Assembly: GCA_015956445.1 (NCBI GenBank)
Contig: WIUZ02000009.1
Span: 124,001-188,000, forward strand
DNA length: 64,000 bases
Origin: Thelephora terrestris
Lineage: Eukaryota; Basidiomycota; Agaricomycetes; Thelephorales; Thelephoraceae
Direction of reading: 5' to 3'
Under the pieces are notes generated by a model, which made no database searches, was not told where the DNA came from, and saw only the letters and a list, made by a program, of their open reading frames with translations. Positions 31,974-42,840 of this stretch are shown here, piece by piece; the stretch's first letter is position 1, and the number at the start of each line of letters is the position of its first letter. The position numbers and the translations under genes are program-made.

Positions 31974-34232
31974 TCAAGAAGATAAAACGGTCACCTTGAG
32001 CAAGGCAGGGATGAAGATATCAAGCTGGAATTCTCCGGTTATTCCCAAGTATTTTTTATTTGAGCGTTGGCGGTGTTCTGAGTTCGAAGGGTCATAATCG
32101 ATGGATCCTAGTGTCCCATAAGTGTGCCGAACAAGACCGAAATATCTGTGAACCTGTCCCATTGTGGGTCTATTGTCAGGTTTGACAGACCAACAACGCT
32201 TCATGAGGTCCCACAACCCGTCCGAGACGCGGTTCCTCTCCTCCGGCCCGTCTGGTCGAGGAGGGCACTGCCTCTTGCTGATCCTCGCGTAAATGACGGC
32301 GGCATCGCGAGTGATGTTGGAGAACGGCACATTCTCCGTTATGCATTCAAGTATCAGCATTGCGAACGAGTATGTATCGGATTGCATCGTTGCGGAGAAA
32401 TCGTTGTTTTCGATGAGCTCTGGGGCTGCATACCTAATAACAGCGGCGGATGGCACTGTCATTGTCGCCGTGTTCTCGTTGCGTTCTTCCATGATCGTTG
32501 CGATTCCGAAGTCACAGATCTGTGGTTCACCCTTATCGGTGTATGGTCAACTGCCGTTTTGTGAGTAGGGTGGAGACGGCGACGTGAACTTTACCTCCTG
32601 AGAGACAAGTATATTGTTCTGCGTGCTTTCAGTCAACAGAGACTGAGGAGAAAACGAGATAAGAAACTCACGCATTTGACTGCGTAGGGTGTCAGATGGA
32701 GGGTAATCATCAAGCCGATGTTTGACTTACCGCTACCATGTATGATACCCTTAGAGTGGAGGTAACTCAGCCCAGCCGCGGAACCACGTAACTAAACGAT
32801 GACAAATGAGGCTCGATACCAACTTAATTCGCTATGGAGCCTACGAGAAGAATTTTATCCGATTGAGGTTTATTCTTGACGTAGCTAAGCAGATTTCCAT
32901 TTTCACGCCACGGGAATACCTAAGGGACCCGAATCTACCCCCGTTTGTTTCTCCACCCACGATTGCTCACTCACCATGAAAAGCCGCTGTGCGCTTTCAA
33001 TTGTCCCTATGCAACCATGAAGGTCATCGGGGGAGGAGCTGGGGAAACGAACAAACCATAGAACGGCAGAATGTTTTGATGACGTAGTCCTGCCCAGCCC
33101 GGAAGCGCATTTTCGAGTTTCTAACGAGAGACATGGACAAGAAGCGGGAAGACAGGCCAGAAAGAATCGAACCTTACGCATTTTCTCTGGCGCCTTGGTC
33201 AATCGAAGTACTTTCAAAATTACCTGAAGAGAGCCTTGTCAGCAAGATGGAGGTGATGAGGCCCAAACTCACTTGCTCTCCACCCACTCCTTCGCCACCT
33301 ATTTGTTCCCCGCCGATCCCTTCCCCGCTACCTTTTTTCCATCGCCCTTTCCAAACTGCACAATGCGGCCCCCCGGAGAAGGGCATGTCCCCTTCTTTCG
33401 TGACTTCTCCGTCCAGTTGCTTGAGAGAGGGCGGTGGGTTTGCTTCAGCCGATTGACTCTCTAGTGGTTCGGGTTCTGCGGTTTGACGTGGCAGCGGTTC
33501 GTGGTTCTAAACCCGGCCGTCCAGCGTCATCATCCACATCATTAATAGACGCAATGAAGGTACCTACCCCATGGTTTCCAGAAGAGGTGGGGGTGGGCTG
33601 GACAACTGGACACTGGGAAATCTATGGGTGACACCACAATTGGAATGAGTTTGGACGGATGCTGTTAGAGGGAACCTTTACAGAGTATGTTATAGACTCG
33701 AACTTGTTAACGAACTCTGTGACACCCGCCTCGATATCCTTTACTTTCACTGGCAAACCTCTCAGTTACGGAGAAGGCCGAGACAATTCGGACTTACTCA
33801 AGCTCTTTGGATAATTATATCTCGACCAGATTGCCAGCTGTTTCTCAACTTCGGCTAGCTCGCTGTCAGTCCAGACGGTCCGTCAGCAGAGGATAGATCG
33901 AAGGGGGACAACCGACAGGCCTTTGGAGATCGTTATAGTTGTATTGTTGCAAAATGAGGGAGCCATCGCTGAGACGATTAATAAGTCTTGTACATAGACC
34001 CACAAGCTCCGAAGTTTCTTTCTGCTGGGGGGACGTGGACCGCATGATCAGCATCTAGAGGGTGGGTGAAAGGGATAGAATGACCTTGGCGACGGATATT
34101 TTCCCACAATGTTTGGTGATCAGTTCCAAGGGCTGCTTGACTAGAAGGATGCGACATCTCAAAAGTTTCACGCTACTTGAAATAATGTAACTCACGCAGA
34201 CTTGCACTCGTCTCCCCTGCTCCTGAGCTCAT
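31974..34232 (-). CDS. kinase-like protein K1 with N-terminal helical domain; predicted pseudokinase
   Basis: Multi-exon gene starting at the ATG at 34232 (MSSGAGETSAS). The N-terminal exons are helical: LKQPLELITKHCGKISVAK, KETSELVGLCTRLINRLSDG, SELAEVEKQLAIWSRYNY and VKDIEAGVTEFVNKFESITY. This pattern resembles the MLKL/Cbl-type helical bundle. The kinase part follows: glycine-rich GGPHCAVWKG, the lysine in VILKVLR, LRHQNILPFYG, LRGSAAGLSYLHSKGIIHGS, a micro-exon giving VKC, NNILVSQE, CDFGIA, YAAPEL and a C-lobe ending DLMKRCW. The catalytic Asp of HRD/HGD is Ser, so phosphotransfer is doubtful. All exons I placed splice in phase, so the gene looks maintained. Paralogues: K2 and K3. Confidence 0.7.
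32672..32679 (-). other. 8-nt micro-exon in the catalytic loop of K1
   Basis: TCAAATGC flanked by an AG acceptor (CTACGCAG) and a GTGAG donor. It completes the codon begun in the previous exon and gives Val-Lys-Cys, producing HGSVKCNNILVSQE. The same exon is present in K2 and K3. Confidence 0.65.
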
Positions 34233-34311
34233 GGTGGGCGATATCAGCGATTGATCTCGATCGAAGCCAAATCGGACGTGATGATTGCACGGGCCGAAAG
34301 CGGGCCTTCAT

Positions 34312-34728
34312 TTACAGCTGGTTGCGTTTCGATAGGCCTATTCCTACAAAATTAGGCCCCGCTTTTTTGTTCACGTTTTGATGGTATTGGAGCTCGGCAT
34401 CCTTGCATGACGCAGATGCGGGGGGTAGACGCGCGATGCCGGACCAATCACACGATGCTGGTTTAGGCCTTACATCATCACTCGCTCCCGTTTTCGTACC
34501 CGTCCCAGGAAAATTCCAGTACTTGCCTGGCATTAATCACTAGCTGCTGACCACCCCAACTACCAAAAACAGAGCGAAAGAGATGAATTTATGACCCGCT
34601 GCAGACCGATGTGAAAACCGGCAGGTGCCATGATGCCGGAGTGCCGGCCCCAATACCATCAAAACGTGAACAAAAAAGCGGGGCCTAATTCTGTAGGAAT
34701 AGGCCTATCGAAACGCAACCAGCTGTAA
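34312..34728. mobile_element. MITE-like inverted-repeat element
   Basis: Terminal inverted repeats of 79 bases, 34312-34390 and 34650-34728, with about one mismatch, starting TTACAGCTGGTTGCG and ending CGCAACCAGCTGTAA. The roughly 260-base interior has no open frame. The size, the long near-perfect termini and the absence of coding sequence fit a non-autonomous DNA transposon. I see no clear target-site duplication, so the superfamily is open. It sits just upstream of K1. Confidence 0.75.
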
Positions 34729-35592
34729 TGACGGCTTTACCAATACCCGCAGCTCGTGCATCACCTCAGTCGTTTTTCTCCCTTACAGAATCCTTCTCTG
34801 TGTACTTCTTAAAATCTCTGCGGGGTTCGATGAAATGGGATTCACCGCCTACGCAATCGGGATCCAGAATAGACCACAGAACTCCGGCCCCACGTACCTT
34901 ACCCGTATAGTATATCCACTCGACAGCGTGGAAACCTCTGAGCGACGGGCTTTGGAGGCACGAGGATAATCGCGTACGATCATAACTGGGTGGACGGCGG
35001 CCACGATTCACCCTAAGTTCTTCAACAGACAACTTCCAAATCTGCTGCCGCCGCTTTCCACCCTTACGCTGGAAACTCCAGTAAGCAGGAACAGTGGGTT
35101 CCCCTCGCGGTCTAAATCATATTGATAGCGGTGTGGTATCGTCGTATCGAATTGGTGTGCCCCCCGGAATAGTTACGGTCTCGTAACGCGGAGGAAACAC
35201 GATAACGATGATGCGGACAACCTAGGTGCGTTCTCAGTTTCGCTACGAGAAGTTTATTCCTCACCATATGAAATATTCAGACGACGTAACATTTTCCTGT
35301 CGGTCTGACGACGCTCTGGTGGTACGCTGCACACGAGAAGGGGAGGAAGAAGATATAACTCGAAACCACAGGGACGAAACCAAGCACGTCAACGGTCATT
35401 CATTCGTTCATCGTTGTATGTATACCAAACACACATAATTTCATCTACTCGGTTAAGAATACAACAAGAAAAGGATCGCAAGGAGGCCGAAAACAAGGGA
35501 ATCATCAAAGCAGACCTACAGGACGACACTGGAGTAAACAAACATCGTGAGGTACGCGAGGAATACCCATAGAGGAATCTCGAAAAAGGTCA
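34729..35592. other. no gene recognised
   Basis: About 860 bases to the right of the MITE-like element with only short frames and no domain, RNA or repeat that I can identify. Confidence 0.4.
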
Positions 35593-36625
35593 TCAACGGT
35601 TTGTTTTCGTCGGCATCATGAGGAGTCCCGTGTGCGACGGTATGCCCTTGTACCCGATCTGAGCATGGTCAGCGGTCATTTTATGAACGTTCGGCAAAAA
35701 ATACATAGGATGCATACAACTTACCCCTAGGTGGTGCATCAAAACGTTGAGCGTTCCGAGGTGGTCGTCGTCGGGAGCCGGAGACAGGCCCAACGACTTT
35801 GCCAAAATCGACACGGAGTTTTCGTCTGCGTTGATGAGTTGACCGAATGTGATAAGCTCGACCCCCTCCGGAAGACTTCCAATCCATGCGACGGGCTCAT
35901 TTGGGTATTGAATACGCAACAGTGAATTTTGCAACCGGGCGTGACTACGGCGCAGGGCGGAGTCAGGGAGTACCACCAAACCAGGTGCTCGGTCGCACTC
36001 ACGATACCTTGGAAGCTTCCTCCAGCTTCCCCGTGTTGACTTCGTTATCCTTGAGGTATTTGATGTAGCGCTCCAGCTGTTTTTTTACCTGCGCACACAC
36101 AAGTTACTTGGGTGACGGAGGCCCCGAGGAAACAGTAAGTTCACTCACCTCCGCTCTAACCCTATCCTGAAGTTTTTGTTCGACGTACTTTCGGACTACC
36201 CCCTCCAATGCATCGCGGTTTTTAGTCCAGAAGCCGGCCTTGAGTTCGGCGATCTGCTCTCGCAGAGGGTCAAAGGCGGTTTTCAGTCCTTCTTTGTGGA
36301 CCTTTGCGCGGGCCCCCAGCTCCTTCACCTACGGATGATCAAGCGTGGTCAGAGACACGGTGAGGAGGGAGGTGAGGTAACGCACGGCCTCGCTTCCCCG
36401 TTGAAGAGGGATCGTATAAGAAACTGAGGTTATTTGCTCTCCGATGAGAGCAAACAGTCTAGAGGCAACCGCGGACATATCCCGCAGTCCCTCCAGATGA
36501 TCTCTGAGCTCTAGGGTGGTCATCGGGTTTACTTTCCCCTGAACCGCTTTCCCGTTCTTGTTTGAGGAGTTTTTCGCGTCGGCGTTCGCGTTCGGGGGTT
36601 GCCTGGGATTATCGGGGCGGAACAT
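35593..36625 (-). pseudogene. helical mushroom protein of unknown function, frameshifted
   Basis: Starts at the ATG at 36625 (MFRPDNPRQPPNANAD). Recognisable segments are TTLELRDHLEGLRDMSAVAS, a long helix (VHKEGLKTAFDPLREQIAEL and VVRKYVEQKLQDRVRAEV), KKQLERYIKYLKDNEVNTGK, SATEHLVWWYSLTPP and EGVELITFGQLINADENSVS. Introns near 36130-36190 and 36329-36424 explain two breaks. The junction before SATEHLVWWY is displaced by five bases, and the frame changes again just after LTPP; neither fits an intron. I infer a decayed copy of a mushroom-specific helical protein family. No enzymatic motif is seen. Confidence 0.5.
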
Positions 36626-37731
36626 CGTGCAAGGGGAAGGGCGAGGGTAGTGGGAAATGCTGGGGAATGCTGTCCTTAGATATACTTCCCCAAAATATAT
36701 AGTCAACCTACGGGTGGCGTCGGGTATTTGATATTCCACCCGGAACTCGCCCTCGTTGCACACAGTCGCTGCGAATTGAAGCCAGGTAATAGGTGGCTTT
36801 ATCTCCGGCGTGACCGAGGGGTGCCCTTCATCTCCATTCAAGGATCCAAAAACTGCAGTCAAGAAAACGATGGGATAGACAATATCATGGGTCTTGTGCA
36901 ACCACGATGCAGCGATCAAGCGCCGACTCGTGCGGAGAACCGTGGCTGGATGAGAAGACAGCAGGCCAGTATCGGGAATAAGACCTACGCAGTAGTAGGC
37001 CTTATTTGCGTTGTAACCAAGGGACGTCACCTGTTTGGGAATCCAGAACACGCTCCGAGGAGATGATAGCGCGACGATCGCATCGTGGGCGACCACGATG
37101 CGACCTTCGAGCGCTGGCTCAGTCAAGGACTGTGGCTGGGTGAGAAAACAACTGGATGTATGGCAAACTAGCATCAAAATAGGTCGAGAGCGTACCTCGT
37201 TGCAAAGTCCGGCATGGCAACAAACGTTCGGACTTTGGGTTTCGCCCTTGCGAAGGGGCTCATCAGAGGGCTTACCCGCTGCCCTAACCCGTCCTCGAGA
37301 TCTTTATGTACTACCCATTTTTGGATGTATCCTAGTGGATTCCACGCAGCGCCTATCTGTCAGCGCGTTGATGCGTTTGACCACAGGAGATGGGTGCAGT
37401 GTGGGGGGTCAGACTCAATCAGGTGGGGCGCTCCCTGCCTCGGCACCTTCTTGACATTGGACCATGTAGGCGTAGCTGACAGTGACGCAACCTACACAGC
37501 CGACTGAATGCCTGCCATAGACAGGACTTTTCATACAAAGATCTGTCGATCCAATCTACCCCACACTTCATTCAGTCGGCCTTCTCCGAAGATAAGGTCG
37601 AAAAACAACAAAGTGCTGTGTCTTGGGTGAGATTGGAACCGAAGACATCGAGTTTGCACCAATACTAGCCGAGGATTCATGTGTTTGGGCGTGGCTCGCC
37701 GGTCAATGCGGCAAAAAAGACAGAGTATCCT
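36626..37731. other. no gene recognised
   Basis: About 1.1 kb. A minus-strand frame reads through 36329-37177 from upstream of the helical pseudogene, but its part above 36625 shows no known domain and is probably upstream sequence. Nothing else supportable. Confidence 0.4.
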
Positions 37732-37880
37732 CGAGTGAAACTTGGGAAGCCTAGGCGGGATAATTACTCCGGGAATACATGACGCCTCCGAGGGGTTCGC
37801 AGTAAACAGTAGATTATAGTTTCGAAATTCCCCGCTGATGCTCCTCGAATGCGATCGATCTCAACGACGATCAGCCGGAA
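37732..37880. repeat. 3' flank shared by kinase-like genes K1 and K2, copy 2
   Basis: Partner of 31638-31790, located about 250 bases beyond the 3' end of K2. The spacing from stop codon to repeat is similar in both copies. Confidence 0.7.
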
Positions 37881-38134
37881 CCCGTTCAGTGACCTGAGCT
37901 AGGCTCGACGCAAGCCCGGATCGGCCGCAGGCCGAAGCTCGCCGAGGGAAGTGGGTTTGGTACGAACCTATGACCTGAGCCAATGAGCCGATGCCATTCC
38001 CAGTAATCTTCCAACGCGGTACAGCTACAGCATATTTATATAGGCAAGACTTCGTTTGGGCTTTAATACGCCCGCGAAAGCTCGTAAAGCTAAACTAAAT
38101 ACCTGCCAATTAAAACGAGAGGTACATCGTTGCG

Positions 38135-40274
38135 TCAAGCCAGGTCCAAGAAAAAACGGTGCACCTCGTCCATCGAAGGCCTCAGTTCAGGCTCAGCGTC
38201 CCAACAACGGTTCATAAGGCCCCACACATCGTCCGGGATACCATCTGGTCGATTTGGGGATTGTTTCTTGCCGATCCTCGAGTGAATGACCGTGGCATCA
38301 CGAGGGATGTCGGAGAAGGGATGAACTTCCGTGATGCATTCGAGTATCAGTAGTGCGAATGAATATGTGTCGGAATATGTCGTTATGTGGGAACCATTGC
38401 GTTCGATGAGCTCAGGGGCCGCATGCCTAATGACAAGTGGCGGCCTATCTAAGGCTAGGTTCTCCAAGTAGTCGTCTCCACAGGCGATCTTTTCCAGTCC
38501 GAAATCACAGATCTGTGGTTCACCCTTGACATTGTACCGTCAACTGTCGTTCTGTGAGCAGAGGCTAGGCATTTACCTCTTGAGAGATGAGGACGTTGTT
38601 CTGTGGGACTTCAGTAAATAGCGGGCCCAGAAGATGCCGTCAAAAACTTACGCATCTGACTGTGTGAGGTGTCAATCAAGCGTGATCGTCAAGTTTCTGC
38701 CAAACTTACCACTCCCGTGTACTAAACCCCTCAAGTGGAGGTGGTTTAACCCAGCTGCAGAACCACGTAACTGAACCGTGTCGAATGAGGCCCAAGTTCC
38801 TCCCGACTCGCTGTAATGCTTACCAGGTGGTGTTTATCTTCTGGGGAGCGTCCCTTGGCGTAGACAAGTAGATTTCCACGGAAACACCTAAGGAAGTTGA
38901 ACCTACCCATGTTTTCTCGCGTAAGATGTTGACCTACCATGTAGAGGCGGTTCCCGATATTCCTCACCGTCCCTACACAACCATAGGAACCTTCGGAGCA
39001 ACAGTATGGGAGAAATACATACCGTAGAATGGCAGGATATTCGGATGACGTAACTCTGCCCAGCTCTCGAGTTCGCTCTCGAGTCTCTGATGAACGAAAG
39101 CGCGTGGGTCAGGAGCGTAGAGAGAGACAGTAAAAATCGAACCTTACGCGCCCTCTCTGCCCTCTCTGCCCTCTCTACTTTCTCTGCCTTATCCCCCCTT
39201 CCTGGCGGCTTGAGTGTCCGAAGTGCTTTCAAGGCCACCTACAGAGAGCCGCATCAGCGGGATAGAAACAGTGAGATTCATACTCACCTTCTTCGTGTCC
39301 TCCTTGCCAATTCCCTCTCCACAGGCCTTCTCCCATACCCCCATCCAAACTTCGCAGTACCTCCCCTCGGCAAATGGAATATCCCCTTGTCTCGTAACTT
39401 CCCCATCCAAACGCTTGACGGGGGGTGGTTGATTGCCTTCGACTGAGCGGCTCTCTGGTGAGCCGTGTTCCGAGGTTTGACGCGGCAGTGGTTCGTAATT
39501 CTGATCGTTGAGCATCATCCCGCATCATCATCCGCGTTGCTGGTGAACACGATGAAGTACGTACACTGCGACTGGGCATGATCAGAGGACTAGCGCCGTT
39601 TACTCCCCCGGGGAAAGCATGCTTCTATTAGCCCTACCGTTGGGCTTGTTCGATACGAGGTTGGTCGAGGTGACCGGGCTCGCGGAGGTCTGCGAAGGCC
39701 ACGAGTACATAACAGGTACTTCCAGCAGGGTCCAGACGAGACTCACAATGGAATTGATATTTCCGATGAACGCTCCGATTCCCGTCTTGATAGTTCCTCC
39801 TTTTACTTGCAGACAAATCAGTTATGGAGAGCAGCATAATCACTCGGACTTACTCCATCTTTTGAACAAACCGTAAGTTGACCACAGTGCCAACTGTCCC
39901 TCGACTTCGATGAGCTTTCTATAAGTTCACGACATCAGCAAAGGATGAGTTGGGAGGGATGCCAGACAGGCCTCTTGAGTTCGTCAAAGTTTGACTGTTC
40001 CAGAGTGAGGGAACGATCGCCGAGGGGCCCTTTCAGAGTTGTGCACAGTCCCTGAAGGTCCAGTGCCTCCTTCTGTATGGAGGACATGAGCCGCACGTCA
40101 GTATCGATGGGACCGCTAGTAAAACAGGTTGACCTTGGCGGTAGATAGTTGGGAGCATTTTGTGATGATCTGGTCCAGGAGTTGTTGAACTGGGAGGATG
40201 GTATATCTTAGGAAGTAACGTTACATGAAACCATGCAACTCACCCGACCGATCTCCTCTTCTTAGTAATTTCAT
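38135..40274 (-). CDS. kinase-like protein K2 with N-terminal helical domain; predicted pseudokinase
   Basis: Starts at the ATG at 40274 (MKLLRRGDRS). The N-terminal helical exons read VQQLLDQIITKCSQLSTAK, EALDLQGLCTTLKGPLGDRS, RKLIEVEGQLALWSTYGLFK and KTGIGAFIGNINSIVSL. The kinase part has a weakened glycine loop (EGRYCEVWMG), the lysine in VALKALR, LRHPNILPFYG, an HGS catalytic loop continued by the micro-exon as VRC, NNVLISQE, CDFG, HAAPEL and HRFFLDLA before TGA at 38135-38137. The catalytic Asp is Ser and the glycine loop lacks its second Gly, so activity is unlikely. The exon after VALK contains a 9-nt tandem repeat. K2 duplicates K1 including its 3' flank. Confidence 0.7.
38652..38659 (-). 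other. 8-nt micro-exon in the catalytic loop of K2
   Basis: TCAGATGC between a CACACAG acceptor and a GTAAG donor, giving Val-Arg-Cys in HGSVRCNNVLISQE. Same position, size and phase as in K1 and K3, with one base changed. Confidence 0.6.
39150..39176. repeat. three tandem GCCCTCTCT units in K2 coding sequence
   Basis: Three exact 9-base units followed by a diverged fourth. On the coding strand they encode Glu-Arg-Ala repeats after the VALK lysine. K1 and K3 lack this expansion. Confidence 0.7.
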
Positions 40275-40414
40275 GTTTGGGTGGTAGACTGGTAATAAAT
40301 CCTTCGACACAGGATCACGCCGTTGGTCTGAGGTGACTATAGTTGATAGTCGGAAACCACGCGGTCGGTGTGAGGCAACTGGCCGCTAGCTCGTTTTCCC
40401 GGAGTCGAACAAAG

Positions 40415-40505
40415 CTTACGCATTGAGGGGTTAAATCATGCGTGATTGTCAAGCCTATGTCAGACTCACCGTTCATATGTACAACACCCTTCGGCGCGGG
40501 AGGCC
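40415..40505 (-). pseudogene. fragment of a fourth kinase-like gene
   Basis: On the minus strand this reads a GTTGTACATATGAACG exon end, a GTGAGT donor and intron text like that of the K-gene intron before the micro-exon. The equivalent motif would be GVVHMN in place of HGN. No other kinase exons surround it, so it is a relic of another tandem copy between K2 and K3. Confidence 0.5.
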
Positions 40506-40753
40506 CAGGTTCCCGAGTCCTGGTTTGCTAGCACGAACTTCAAGCCGAGAGTGTTCTTTCAATATTTATCAAAGTGTCTGCGCGCCGCGATTGCAGCCGT
40601 CATTGGAGACATGCCTCCAAGCCTTTAGTAATCTTCTAATGTAGCGCATCTACTTCATACAGGTAAGGCTCCCATTGAGCTTGACGCAGAGGCGAAGCCC
40701 GAAAAAGCTTGTAATGAACCTTTGCTAATGTAAACCGTAGGTATGCCACCGCG

Positions 40754-42154
40754 TCAAGTCTGCTCCAAGAAAAACCGGTGGATTTCTTCCATCGTGGGCC
40801 TCTGTCCAGGGCTGTAAGACCAACAACGCTCCATGAGGTTCCATAAACCGTCCGAGACCCATTCCCCCCCCTCCAACTCATTCGGCCGAGAGGGAAGCAG
40901 CGGGCCATTGGTGATTCTCGCGTGGACAACCGCAGCGTCGTGGGTGATGTTGAGGAACGGCACTTCTTCCGTGACGCATACGAGTATCAACATCGCGAAT
41001 GAGTATGTGTCGGAAGACACCGTTCGGGTGGAGCAGTTGTCCCTGATGAGCTCCGGGGCCGCATACCGAATCATCTCACCGGACGACGTATTCCTGCTCC
41101 CGTTGGCGTCTTCCACGAGCGCTGCTATTCCAAAGTCACAGAGCTGCGGTTCACCCTTGTCGCTGCGTGGTCAACTCCAGTTCCGCAGGAGAAGGATATC
41201 TGATTTACCTCCTGAGTGATAAGTACATTGCTCTGTGCCCCTGGTCAATAAATGTCAAGCGAATGCCGCCAGAAACTCACGCATTTGACTGCATAGTAAG
41301 ATGTCAAGTCGTGCGGTAACCGTAAAAAGTATGTCAAACTTACCGTTCCCGTGTACATAACCCATCGAGTGGAGGTAACTTAGCCCAGCCGCGGACCCAC
41401 GTAACTGATTCGCGACAAGTGAGACTCGATTCCCCAAGTCACCATGGAGCGTACCAGATGGTGTTTGTCCGGGTGAGGATACTTCTTGACGTATGCGAGT
41501 AGATTTCCTTTTTCACGCCAAGGTGATACCTAAGGGACTCGAATCTACCCCGCGTTTTTCCACCCGCGATTGCCCACTCACCGTGTAAAAGCTTTTACCT
41601 ATATCCGTGACTATTCCTATGCGATCATGAGGATCTTTTGGAGTACAGTTCGGGGAACGAACACACCATAGAACGGCAGGAGGTTTTCGTGATGTAGTTT
41701 TGCCCAGTGGGGAAGAAGCTTATCTTCGAGTCCCTGACAGGATATAAACAAGGACCACAGAGACAACAAGCGGGAATCGAACCTGACGCATCCTCTTTGA
41801 CCGCTTGTTTTCCCAGGGCTTATAGTCTTTCAATGCTACCTGACAAGGGGGGTATATCAGCGGGATAGAAGTGGTGAGATCCAGCCTCACTATTTCGACG
41901 CCTGCTATCTCCCCTACCTCGCCAACTCCATCTGCGCTATCTTTCTCCCCGCCTCCTTTTCCCTGTCGACCTTTCCAGACTGCACCGTGCGGCCCCCCAG
42001 CAAAGGCTATATGTCCATCTCTCGTAACTTCTCCGTTCAAACTTCTGACAGGGGGTTGTTGGTTCCTTTCGACCAAATGGCCGCCTAGCGTCTTGACTTC
42101 CTCGGTTTGACGCGGCGACTGTCCCTGATCCTCGATATCGTCACTCGGGATCAT
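40754..42154 (-). CDS. kinase-like protein K3; predicted pseudokinase without the helical N-terminus
   Basis: Exons run from the ATG at 42154 (MIPSDDIEDQGQSPRQ) through 41890-42154, 41783-41839, 41667-41733, 41582-41616, 41455-41529, 41344-41404, the micro-exon 41281-41288, 41209-41232 and 40754-41155, all in phase. Motifs: glycine loop AGGPHGAVWKG, lysine in VALKDYK, LHHENLLPFYG, LRGSAAGLSYLHSMGYVHGN, VKC, SNVLITQE, CDFGIAAL, YAAPEL and GLWNLMERCW. The catalytic Asp is Asn; the Lys two residues on and the metal-binding Asn are kept. Upstream DNA shows no helical exons like those of K1 and K2, so this copy either lost them or never duplicated them. Confidence 0.75.
41281..41288 (-). other. 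8-nt micro-exon in the catalytic loop of K3
   Basis: TCAAATGC, identical to the K1 micro-exon, between a TATGCAG acceptor and a GTGAG donor. It gives HGNVKCSNVLITQE. The flanking introns are 41289-41343 and 41233-41280. Confidence 0.7.
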
Positions 42155-42650
42155 TGTTCGATCCTCAGTGGGCGCAGTGGAAGTAAGTGCTGGAGCTTAT
42201 CGAGCCGGGTCTGCGAGTGAACGAGAGGTGAGATCGGACACAAGATGTGCTAGTGAGCGAGTTGAGAGCTACAGAGCGAGCGGATAGTCGGGGTTGAGTG
42301 CGCGAAGCGGAAGCGTGGACGCTGAACTACCAGCCGCATATTATATCAAACGAGGACAAAAGACGAACGAAGACAAGATGTGCGTGTCCAGACCATAGAG
42401 ACAAGGGATGTCGAACACAAAGGTGGTGAGAGACCATGCCGGAACAAAGCCCACAAGGCGCGGAAGTAACAAAGCGAAAGTGCTTGCTTGAAGGCGAGCC
42501 GCATAACGTGAGAGCGGATCGGAACGAAGTGGGTCGGTTTATTCCTCCAGCCAGGTGGGGAACCTCCATGAATCCTGCAGTCGGGCTGGCTGACCTTCCA
42601 CTGGGAGACCAACGGATCACACACGTATGGGATAAGTTCGCGACAGACCC
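42155..42650. other. intergenic, nothing recognised
   Basis: About 500 bases upstream of K3. Short frames on both strands without recognisable domains; the promoter of K3 should lie at the left side. Confidence 0.4.
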
Positions 42651-42654
42651 ACTG

Positions 42655-42840
42655 AGAACCTAACCGATTCTTCGATGTGGCCCTCTAGGACGCTGAGGAA
42701 GGGACGGAAGTCCAGTCCCATATCGCAGTGGTAGGTGGTAAACATGATCATGCAGGGGGCCGAAAGGCTTGATTGGCAGTCTCCCGGCTTTGCTCACGAT
42801 ATGCGTAGTGGTGGAGACAAGTCAATCATAGTTATGACAT
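42655..42840 (-). pseudogene. F-box family II 3' fragment with following poly-C tract
   Basis: Aligns with the interior of F-box II-1 (about 43415-43600), sharing GTGGCCCTCTAG, GCTGAGGAAG, CAGTCTCCCGGCT and AATTATGACATAT-type blocks, but without an intact frame. A run of 19 C follows at 42883-42901. An equivalent fragment with a G-rich tract lies in the opposite orientation at 63550-63740, beyond F-box II-3. Confidence 0.7.

Noticed and set aside
41765-41795. A GGTTCGATTCC match on the minus strand resembling a tRNA B-box
   Set aside because: It lies at the 5' end of a K3 intron, homologous to text in K1 and K2. No A-box, acceptor stem or cloverleaf can be formed around it.
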